The position numbers were made by a program, and so were the translations under genes. DNA of 6,290 nt, from assembly GCA_017454565.1 (NCBI GenBank), contig JAFTCS010000018.1:1-6290 (forward strand), given 5' to 3'. Below, piece by piece: positions 1-4,648 of the stretch; within the stretch, counting starts at the first letter, position 1; every line of letters starts with the position of its first letter. This DNA comes from Clostridia bacterium (GTDB taxonomy: Bacteria > Bacillota > Clostridia > Oscillospirales > Acutalibacteraceae). Under the pieces are notes generated by a model. That model was not told the origin of the DNA and ran no database searches. It saw only the letters and a program-made list of their open reading frames with translations.

Positions 1-237
1 GCTCCCGATTCGCGGAGATTGATAAACAAGAGTAAACTAAACTGCTCGCGCACAGCGGCAAGCTGCCGCTCCCGATTCGCGGAGATTGATAAACAAGAGT
101 AAGCTAAACTGCTCGCGCACAGAAGTTTATTTCAGCCGCGATCGGTTTAGTTTTGGTCAGAGTAAACTTGAACGCGAACAGGGGTCCAGCGTCACGCTGG
201 CGCGAACAGGAGTCCAGCGTCACGCTGGCGCGAACAG
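1..237 (+). repeat. Left mosaic repeat array, element orientation +
   Basis: The array starts in the middle of a palindrome. It holds two 67-bp-spaced copies of a unit (1-54 and 68-121) that begins near TTCGCGGAGATTGATAAACA and differs by one base (AGTAAACTA versus AGTAAGCTA). The two are separated by the palindrome GCGGCAAGCTGCCGC at 55-69. The second copy continues into a middle module (TCAGCCGCGATCGGTTTAG, from about 132) and an end module (CGCGAACAGGGGT). Two identical palindromes CCAGCGTCACGCTGG follow at 186-200 and 214-228, inside a 28-bp tandem duplication with one mismatch. The same modules in the same order occur on the minus strand at 2337-2502 and 6011-6247. Short open frames across this block are translations of the repeat and I do not call them genes. 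I know of no name for this family with certainty; it behaves like the intergenic palindromic repeats of other bacteria. Confidence 0.9.
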
Positions 238-314
238 CGTTTTCGGGGGGCGCGAGTCTCCGGTGGAGACCTCTGCGCAGCAGAAGCGCCGACCGAGCCG
301 ATAGGCGAGACACG
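238..314. repeat. GC-rich spacer with a further 15-nt palindrome
   Basis: This stretch links the repeat array to the 315-340 hairpin. It opens with CGTTTTCGGGGGG, which recurs almost unchanged at 6250-6260 on the same strand. It contains the palindrome GTCTCCGGTGGAGAC at 256-270 (6-bp arms, 3-nt centre), which has the same architecture as the CCAGCG and GCGGCA palindromes but unrelated sequence, and the 8-nt palindrome CTGCGCAG at 273-280. The corresponding stretch at the right end of the window lacks about 60 bp of this, so it may be an extra module inserted here. No gene is supported. Confidence 0.6.
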
Positions 315-340
315 GGGGGACTTTTCCGCAAAAGTCCCCC
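315..340. repeat. Perfect 11-bp hairpin, recurrent element
   Basis: GGGGGACTTTT (315-325) and AAAAGTCCCCC (330-340) are perfect reverse complements around the 4-nt loop CCGC. A near-identical copy begins at about 6265 and is cut by the window end. There is no T-tract directly after either arm, so it is not a canonical intrinsic terminator. It looks like another module of the intergenic repeat family and could serve as a boundary or RNA-stabilising hairpin. Confidence 0.75.
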
Positions 341-346
341 TGACCA

Positions 347-379
347 AAACGGGCTGCACCAATAAGGTACAGCCCGTTT
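347..379 (-). terminator. Probable rho-independent terminator downstream of htrA
   Basis: AAACGGGCTG (347-356) pairs with CAGCCCGTTT (370-379). After one mismatch an inner ACC/GGT closes a small AATAA loop. Read on the minus strand, the GC-rich stem ends in CCCGTTTT, the shape of an intrinsic terminator. It lies about 170 bp beyond the htrA stop codon, so it would end either the htrA transcript with a long 3' UTR or a separate small RNA. On the plus strand the T-run is shorter (GTTTC), so minus-strand function is favoured. The T-tract runs into GTTTTGGTCAG, a motif that also lies inside the repeat modules. Confidence 0.5.
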
Positions 380-412
380 CGAGGAGAAATTATGAAAGAT
401 GTGGTGTAATCT

Positions 413-549
413 ATATTAAAATGAGAATGCTGTCAGCAAATCTGCAGCGCTCCGGCCTGTCCCCTGCCCGGCGTAAGGCATCGCTGAGCATAAGGTTCCG
501 GGAAGAGCTTCCGCAGACGGATGATCCGCCCGGGTGCTTCAATTTATAT
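413..549. other. Gap with a possible structured RNA; no coding gene
   Basis: The roughly 170 bp between the terminator-like hairpin and the htrA stop hold no supported protein gene. By hand the stretch folds into a long imperfect stem: ATAT 413-416 with 546-549, AAA 418-420 with 543-545, GAA and GC at 425-430 with 536-540, CTGC 442-445 with 513-516, GCTC 449-452 with 505-508, CGGCCT 453-458 with 493-500 (two-base bulge), and an apical CGGCG/CGCTG stem at 469-486. A small hairpin (518-528) sits on the 3' side of the large internal loop. The outline loosely resembles 6S RNA, but I do not recognise conserved 6S sequence. The terminator at 347-379 favours a minus-strand RNA. A TATATT at 412-417 could be a plus-strand -10 box, but it has no good -35. 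It may simply be a structured htrA 3' UTR. Confidence 0.25.
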
Positions 550-2171
550 TAATTAAAGATGTAATCAAAAATATCATCGTATGAATTGCTGCCGCCGCGG
601 CCGTAGTTGTATTCGTATTCATACGGGTTCGTTGAACCGTTTGAACCATTGGAACCGTTAGAACCGCCGTTAGCGTTGAAGCCGTTGCTGTTCCTCTTGT
701 CATTTGTAGTCTCGGGAACAGACTCGCCAAGAGTGATTTCGACAGTCTTTTCCTCACCGTCACGGTAGATGACCATTTCAACCTTGTCGCCGGCTCTTTT
801 CTTCTGAACAGCCGTGGTCAGATCTGCCGAAGTAGATATATCTGTGCCGTCAAACTTGAGGATAAGGTCGCCTACTACAAGACCGGCTTTCTGGGCGGCT
901 GTGCCATCGTAAACAGTGTAGATGTACACGCCCTCCTTTTCAACACCGTACTGCGCCTTGTTGCTCGCGGTGACGTTGATGGGCTTTATGCCAATGTAGG
1001 GTCTGCCGGTCACATAACCTGACGATTTGAGATCTCCAAGAATGTTCTTCACGTTGTCGATCGGAATAGCATAACCGATGCTCTCAACCGTTTCGCCGCT
1101 TGAAGTCTGCATAGACTTTGCCACAACAATACCCACCAGATTGCCGTTGCTGTCGAAGAGTCCGCCGCCTGAGTTGCCGGGGTTGATAGCCGCATCTGTC
1201 TGGAGCAGTTCCTTGTAAGTACCGTCTATTTTCACATTCCTCTTTGTAGAGCTGATTATTCCTGCGGTGACGGAACCGCCAAGCTTGCCCAGAGGATTGC
1301 CTATAACTATAGCCGTTTCGCCGACCTCAAGATTTTCGGATGAACCAAATGTCGCTACTTTAAGACCGGTCGCCTCAATTTTCAGGAGAGCAATATCAAG
1401 CGTTTCGTCCGAGCCTATTACCTTGGCACTGTATGAAGTACCGTCAGTTGTCGTTACGTTTATGTCGGACGCGCCGTCAATAACGTGATGATTGGTTATG
1501 ATGTAACCGTCCTCAGAGATAATAACGCCGCTGCCTGCGCCCTGAACAACATACTGTCCGTAAAAGCCGCTGTACGAGGTGGCTTCTGTGGTGATCTCAA
1601 CAACGGAATCCTTTACATTTTTAACTACATCCTGGATCGAGTTGCCGCCTGTCTTTGAGATATTGGATGACTCAACGATTTTCAGGTCGGACTTTTCGCC
1701 GTTCGATTTAGTGGCTTCAACAGTTTTTGTTTCGCTGGAGTTTGTGACCACCGTAGATGTTCCAGAACCTGAGCCGATAATCGTTGCTCCCAGAATACCT
1801 CCGCCGAATCCGAGACCGGTAGCGAGTATCAGACTGCATGCTATAACAGCCGCCTTCGCGCCGTTTCCTGATTTCTTCCTGCCGCGTGATGTCTTGGGCG
1901 AGTGTTCCTGAGCCGCAAACTGTGACTTGTATTTTTCATAGCTGTACACGTCGGGAACTCTCTGTTCACTTACTGACTGAGCAGGAGCGGCGCTGTACAC
2001 CGGTATTTCCGCCGTGTTTTCAAGTACGCTGCTCTGAGAACGTGCGTTCTCACTGAAACTGCTGATATCGTCCATTCTTTCTGTTTCAGCAGGAGCCTCT
2101 GCAGGCTCGTTGTAATTATCATTATAGTCGGTATTTCTGAACTGATCATTATAGTTGTTATTATTTTCCAT
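549..2171 (-). CDS. htrA: HtrA/DegP-type membrane-anchored serine protease with PDZ domain
   Basis: A 540-residue S1C-family protease that degrades or refolds misfolded proteins at the outer face of the membrane. Residues 1-100 are a low-complexity Asn/Tyr/Glu-rich cytoplasmic segment ending in a basic patch (RGRKK, 96-100). Residues 105-133 are one hydrophobic Gly-rich membrane anchor. A Ser/Thr-rich linker follows, then the trypsin-like domain at about 178-385 with the full triad: His229 (TNHHV), Asp259 (LDIALLK) and Ser334 (GNSGGGL). A single PDZ domain spans about 392-482 (YIGI..., KAGLVVGDLILKFDG). The tail is Gly/Ser/Asn repeats and a Tyr/Asp-rich end. This is the usual Firmicutes HtrA layout; the long polar N-terminus and the C-terminal tail are lineage-specific. 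The ATG at 2171 has GGAGGT at 2179-2184 with 7-nt spacing. It lies downstream of coaBC on the same strand but has its own promoter. Confidence 0.95.
   Translation of the reverse strand: MENNNNYNDQFRNTDYNDNYNEPAEAPAETERMDDISSFSENARSQSSVLENTAEIPVYSAAPAQSVSEQRVPDVYSYEKYKSQFAAQEHSPKTSRGRKKSGNGAKAAVIACSLILATGLGFGGGILGATIIGSGSGTSTVVTNSSETKTVEATKSNGEKSDLKIVESSNISKTGGNSIQDVVKNVKDSVVEITTEATSYSGFYGQYVVQGAGSGVIISEDGYIITNHHVIDGASDINVTTTDGTSYSAKVIGSDETLDIALLKIEATGLKVATFGSSENLEVGETAIVIGNPLGKLGGSVTAGIISSTKRNVKIDGTYKELLQTDAAINPGNSGGGLFDSNGNLVGIVVAKSMQTSSGETVESIGYAIPIDNVKNILGDLKSSGYVTGRPYIGIKPINVTASNKAQYGVEKEGVYIYTVYDGTAAQKAGLVVGDLILKFDGTDISTSADLTTAVQKKRAGDKVEMVIYRDGEEKTVEITLGESVPETTNDKRNSNGFNANGGSNGSNGSNGSTNPYEYEYNYGRGGSNSYDDIFDYIFN
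634..669 (-). repeat. 9-bp tandem repeat in the htrA tail
   Basis: Four consecutive degenerate 9-bp copies (plus strand GAACCGTTT, GAACCATTG, GAACCGTTA, GAACCGCCG) encode the Gly-Ser-Asn tract near the protein's C-terminus. Because the period is a multiple of three, slippage would change tail length without breaking the frame. Confidence 0.8.
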
Positions 2172-2239
2172 AACAGATACCTCCGGTTCAAAGCAGTCTG
2201 TTCATTACTGCTGTATTTGTGTTTTCCTTTCATGACTAT

Positions 2240-2269
2240 ATTATAAACCATTTTTTAATTTTATGTGAT
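2240..2269 (-). promoter_or_regulatory. Probable sigma-A promoter of htrA
   Basis: On the minus strand a perfect TATAAT (plus-strand ATTATA, 2240-2245) lies 18 bp from ATCACA (2264-2269), a 4/6 match to TTGACA. The surroundings are very AT-rich. Predicted transcription starts near 2232, giving a leader of about 60 nt before the ATG at 2171. The -10 is strong and the -35 weak, which is compatible with activator-dependent stress control; I recognise no specific operator. Confidence 0.55.
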
Positions 2270-2336
2270 AACTGTTTGTTAATTTAACCTTAATCTTTTT
2301 TAAGAGAACAGCCCTTACCTTAAATATCTTCAATCC

Positions 2337-2502
2337 CCAGCGTGACGCTGGACCCCTGTTCGCGGGGTTCGCTTCGCTGCGCTACGCTCTGAGTTCAAGG
2401 CGAAACTTTGCCACTCGCGGCTGATACTTACTTTTGTGCGCAAGAGGTGTATTCTCCTTCTTGTTTATCAATCTCCGCGAATTGTCCTGTGCGGTCACGC
2501 AC
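2337..2502 (-). repeat. Repeat element overlapping the 3' end of coaBC
   Basis: Read on the minus strand this is a complete copy of the composite element. It starts with palindrome GTGCG-TGAC-CGCAC (2489-2502) and the start module ATTCGCGGAGATTGATAAAC (about 2463-2482). Then come GCGCACAAAAG, a TCAGCCGCGA segment, CGCGAACAGGGGT and palindrome CCAGCGTCACGCTGG (2337-2351). Compared with the left array, the middle module is altered: GTTTAGTTTTGGTCAGAG is replaced by other sequence, and a GC-rich stretch of about 35 bp rich in GCGAAGCG-type motifs lies before the end module. The first 75 bp (2428-2502) are translated as the CoaBC C-terminus and include its stop codon. The rest fills most of the coaBC-htrA intergenic gap. 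Confidence 0.85.
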
Positions 2503-3708
2503 TGTAAAAGTTCTCCCTGACCTTATAGCGGCGATCTCATCAAGAAGAATATCCGCGGCGGCAAGCTTTGACATCAGAGAAAGCTCTCTCACATTGTTTT
2601 TAGAAATAAGCGTTATGCGGTTGGTGTCGGTCTTGAAGCCTGCTCCGCTTTCGCTTATGCTGTTTGCGGCTATCAGGTCGCAGTTCTTGGAATTCAGCTT
2701 TTTGCGGGAATTCTCCAGCAGGTTCTCGGTTTCCATGGAAAAACCGCAGATGATCTGACCGTCCTTTTTATTTTCTCCTGCATATTTAAGAATATCCCTT
2801 GTGCGCTTCAGTTCAATGGTCATTTCGCCGTCCTTTTTCTTTATCTTCTGGTCGGCGCACACAACAGGCGTATAATCCGCAACGGCGGCAGCCATAATAA
2901 GCACATCGGTGTCTGAAAGTCGCGCCGAAACAGCGTTGAACATGTCCTCGGCTGATTTTATGCTTATGCGCTCCACTCCGGCAGGCACTTCAAGGGCTAC
3001 CTGACCGCTGACAAGACATACCTCTGCCCCGCGCTTTGCGGCAGCCTCAGCAATAGCATAACCCATTTTTCCCGAAGAATGGTTTGTAATGTAGCGCACC
3101 GGGTCGATCGCCTCGATCGTCGGGCCCGCACTGACAAGCAGTTTCACACCGCAGTAGTCCTGTTTTATCTGAAAAAGGGTGCGCAGACTGTCAATAAGTA
3201 CAGAAATATCGGGGAGCTTCCCTTTGCCTACGTCCTTACATGCAAGACGGCCCACAGCAGGCTCTATAATAATGAAGCCGTGTTTTTTCAGCTTTTGCAG
3301 ATTTTCCTGTACTATGCTGTTTTCGTACATATAGGTATTCATTGCCGGCGCTATCACCAACGGACAGTTTGCTGCCAACAGCATGGTACTGAGCATATCG
3401 TCTGCAATGCCGTTGGCGGCTTTTCCGATAAGGTTAGCCGTAGCAGGAGCTATCAGAAAGGCGTTTGCCCGCTGAGAAAGCGCAACGTGCTCGACATTGT
3501 ACTGGAAATTCCTGTCAAACGTATCTGTCAGGCACTTATGACCTGTAAGAGTCTCAAATGTGATCGGGTTAATAAAATTGACGGCGTTTTTAGTCATAAC
3601 AACATTAACGTCACAGCCCTCTTTCACCAGATCGGAAACAAGCTGTGCAGACTTATAAGCCGCGATACCTCCCGTAACACCTACAACGATGGTTTTTCCC
3701 TTTAACAT
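2428..3708 (-). CDS. coaBC: Bifunctional phosphopantothenoylcysteine decarboxylase / phosphopantothenate-cysteine ligase
   Basis: A 426-residue cytoplasmic enzyme for two steps of CoA synthesis. CoaB joins 4'-phosphopantothenate to cysteine (CTP-dependent in bacteria), and CoaC decarboxylates the product to 4'-phosphopantetheine using FMN. The CoaC flavoprotein domain (about 1-180) has the N-terminal VGVTGGIAAYK, His74 (VEHVAL), PAMN at 121-124 and the active-site Cys157 in GRLACKDVGKG; Lys158 replaces the more usual Gly. The CoaB domain (about 187-395) has SAGPTIEAIDPVRYITN and SSGKMG (193-216), AAAVADY (273-279) and the lysine cluster KIKKK (288-292). The ATG at 3708 gives MLKGKTIVVG, the standard family start, with GGAGGG at 3715-3720; an in-frame ATG 50 codons upstream has no support. 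About 30 residues follow the expected LLDEIA end, and residues 403-426 are encoded by the repeat element. Confidence 0.96.
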   Translation of the reverse strand: MLKGKTIVVGVTGGIAAYKSAQLVSDLVKEGCDVNVVMTKNAVNFINPITFETLTGHKCLTDTFDRNFQYNVEHVALSQRANAFLIAPATANLIGKAANGIADDMLSTMLLAANCPLVIAPAMNTYMYENSIVQENLQKLKKHGFIIIEPAVGRLACKDVGKGKLPDISVLIDSLRTLFQIKQDYCGVKLLVSAGPTIEAIDPVRYITNHSSGKMGYAIAEAAAKRGAEVCLVSGQVALEVPAGVERISIKSAEDMFNAVSARLSDTDVLIMAAAVADYTPVVCADQKIKKKDGEMTIELKRTRDILKYAGENKKDGQIICGFSMETENLLENSRKKLNSKNCDLIAANSISESGAGFKTDTNRITLISKNNVRELSLMSKLAAADILLDEIAAIRSGRTFTVRDRTGQFAEIDKQEGEYTSCAQK

Positions 3709-3714
3709 CCCTAT

Positions 3715-3720
3715 CCCTCC
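3715..3720 (-). promoter_or_regulatory. Ribosome binding site fixing the coaBC start
   Basis: GGAGGG on the minus strand, 6 nt before the ATG at 3708. It sits downstream of the TATAAT box, so translation cannot begin at the in-frame ATG further upstream (3858) on this transcript. Confidence 0.8.
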
Positions 3721-3736
3721 GAATTTTGATACTTCT

Positions 3737-3764
3737 ATTATATCACACTTTTCCCTATTGTAAA
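3737..3764 (-). promoter_or_regulatory. Strong sigma-A promoter of coaBC
   Basis: On the minus strand TTTACA (3759-3764, 5/6 match) and a perfect TATAAT (3737-3742) are separated by 16 bp. Transcription would start near 3730, giving a leader of about 20 nt before the ATG at 3708. This supports the chosen start codon. Confidence 0.7.
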
Positions 3765-3789
3765 GCCGTCCCGTGTCTCGCGGCCTGAC

Positions 3790-3818
3790 TTGTTTTTCTG
3801 AGAAGAATGTGGTAGAAT
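3790..3818 (+). promoter_or_regulatory. Candidate promoter of the PHP phosphatase-nagZ unit
   Basis: TTGTTT (3790-3795) and TAGAAT (3813-3818, 5/6 match) are spaced by 17 bp. Transcription would start near 3825 and the Shine-Dalgarno site follows at 3835-3840. It diverges from the coaBC promoter within a 139-bp gap. The -35 is poor (3/6), so strength is probably moderate. Confidence 0.45.
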
Positions 3819-3834
3819 AATTGTAAGTATTTTC

Positions 3835-3840
3835 GGGAGG
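3835..3840 (+). promoter_or_regulatory. Ribosome binding site supporting a TTG start
   Basis: GGGAGG lies 7 nt before the TTG at 3848. No ATG or GTG is available in frame at this spacing, and the metal-binding HTH motif begins five residues later, so TTG is the best start. Confidence 0.7.
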
Positions 3841-3847
3841 TCTGGTT

Positions 3848-4624
3848 TTGAACAGCAATTTTCATACACATACAAAAAGATGTCAGCATGCTTCCGGCAG
3901 TGAAGAGGACTATGTTCTTGCAGCGATCAGCGCGGGACTCTCTCAGCTTGGCTTCTCGGATCACGCACCGTTCCCTGACCATGACTTCGGTTATCGGATG
4001 GGCTACTCCGAGCTTGATGACTATCTGGCGGCCATTGACGGACTAACGGTAAAGTATGCCGGCAAAATACGGCTTTTCAAGGGGCTTGAGATCGAATACT
4101 TTCCCGAATATGACGACTACTACCGCATGCTTATAGAAGAAAAAGGGCTTGATTATCTCGCGCTGGGTGAACACTACTACCGTTCGGTAAACGGCGAGAT
4201 AAAAAATATAGCTTTCGCGTCATCCACTGAAGACTGTCTTGAATACGCCGAAAACCTGTGCAGGGGTCTGGAAACAGGCTTTTTCCGGTTCGCGGCGCAT
4301 CCGGATATTATGTTCCGCAACAACTTTGCTCCGGATATCAATATGGAAAAGGCATGCACCATGATAACACAATGCGCCGTCAAAACACAAACCATTCTGG
4401 AATATAACGCAAACGGCCTGCGCAGACCAAAATATCCGTATCCGGACGGCCTGCGTTACCCCTATCCGCACCCGATGCTATGGGATAAGGCCGCAAAAAC
4501 AAATCTTCCCGTAATCGTAGGCGCCGACGCCCACACTCCGGAGCAGGTATCCGACCGGGTGGTACAGGACGCATACAAAACGGTTATTCGGTTGGGGCTG
4601 AATCTGACCGACTCAATTTTTTGA
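3848..4624 (+). CDS. PHP-domain phosphoesterase, histidinol-phosphatase (HisK/HisJ) type
   Basis: A 258-residue cytoplasmic metallo-phosphoesterase of the PHP family. The closest family in layout is the HisK-type histidinol-phosphatase, which removes phosphate from L-histidinol phosphate in the penultimate part of histidine synthesis; B. subtilis HisK is of similar size. Metal ligands expected of the fold are all visible: His6 and His8 (HTH), His14 (CQHASG), Asp38-His39 (GFSDHAPF), Glu81/Glu83 (GLEIEYF), His109 (GEHY), His151 (AAHPD), and Asp227 and His229 (GADAHTP). The TTG start is chosen because of GGGAGG at 3835-3840. No other his genes are nearby, so the substrate is not established; a different small phosphate ester is possible. 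The downstream hexosaminidase starts 24 bp after the stop, suggesting co-transcription. Confidence 0.85.
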   Translation: MNSNFHTHTKRCQHASGSEEDYVLAAISAGLSQLGFSDHAPFPDHDFGYRMGYSELDDYLAAIDGLTVKYAGKIRLFKGLEIEYFPEYDDYYRMLIEEKGLDYLALGEHYYRSVNGEIKNIAFASSTEDCLEYAENLCRGLETGFFRFAAHPDIMFRNNFAPDINMEKACTMITQCAVKTQTILEYNANGLRRPKYPYPDGLRYPYPHPMLWDKAAKTNLPVIVGADAHTPEQVSDRVVQDAYKTVIRLGLNLTDSIF

Positions 4625-4634
4625 TATTTCATGC

Positions 4635-4640
4635 AAGGAG
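4635..4640 (+). promoter_or_regulatory. Ribosome binding site deciding the nagZ start
   Basis: AAGGAG stands 8 nt before the ATG at 4649. An upstream in-frame ATG at 4631 precedes this site and would have no Shine-Dalgarno. Starting at 4649 also gives a standard MKK signal peptide. Confidence 0.8.
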
Positions 4641-4648
4641 AATACACC

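Noticed and set aside
1..237. Possible CRISPR array
   Set aside because: Spacings (67, 28 and 87 bp) are irregular, the inter-palindrome stretches are themselves repeated rather than unique spacers, and no cas genes are in view.
86..365. Short plus-strand open frames in the left array (INKSKL..., VRVNLNANRG...)
   Set aside because: They are translations of the repeat modules in different frames and reappear in inverted form at the right array. No ribosome binding site or family resemblance.
383..406. AGGAG followed by a 5-codon ATG...TAA frame on the plus strand
   Set aside because: The spacing looks like a translation start, but the frame is too short to support a product and there is no sign of a longer disrupted gene after it.
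3770..3781. 12-bp match (GCGAGACACGGG on the minus strand) between the coaBC upstream region and 305-316
   Set aside because: Short, without any other repeat module beside it. Chance similarity is adequate.
3709..3858. N-terminal extension of coaBC by 50 codons
   Set aside because: The extension covers the coaBC promoter and the divergent promoter, lacks a ribosome binding site, and has no family similarity. The ATG at 3708 matches the normal CoaBC start.
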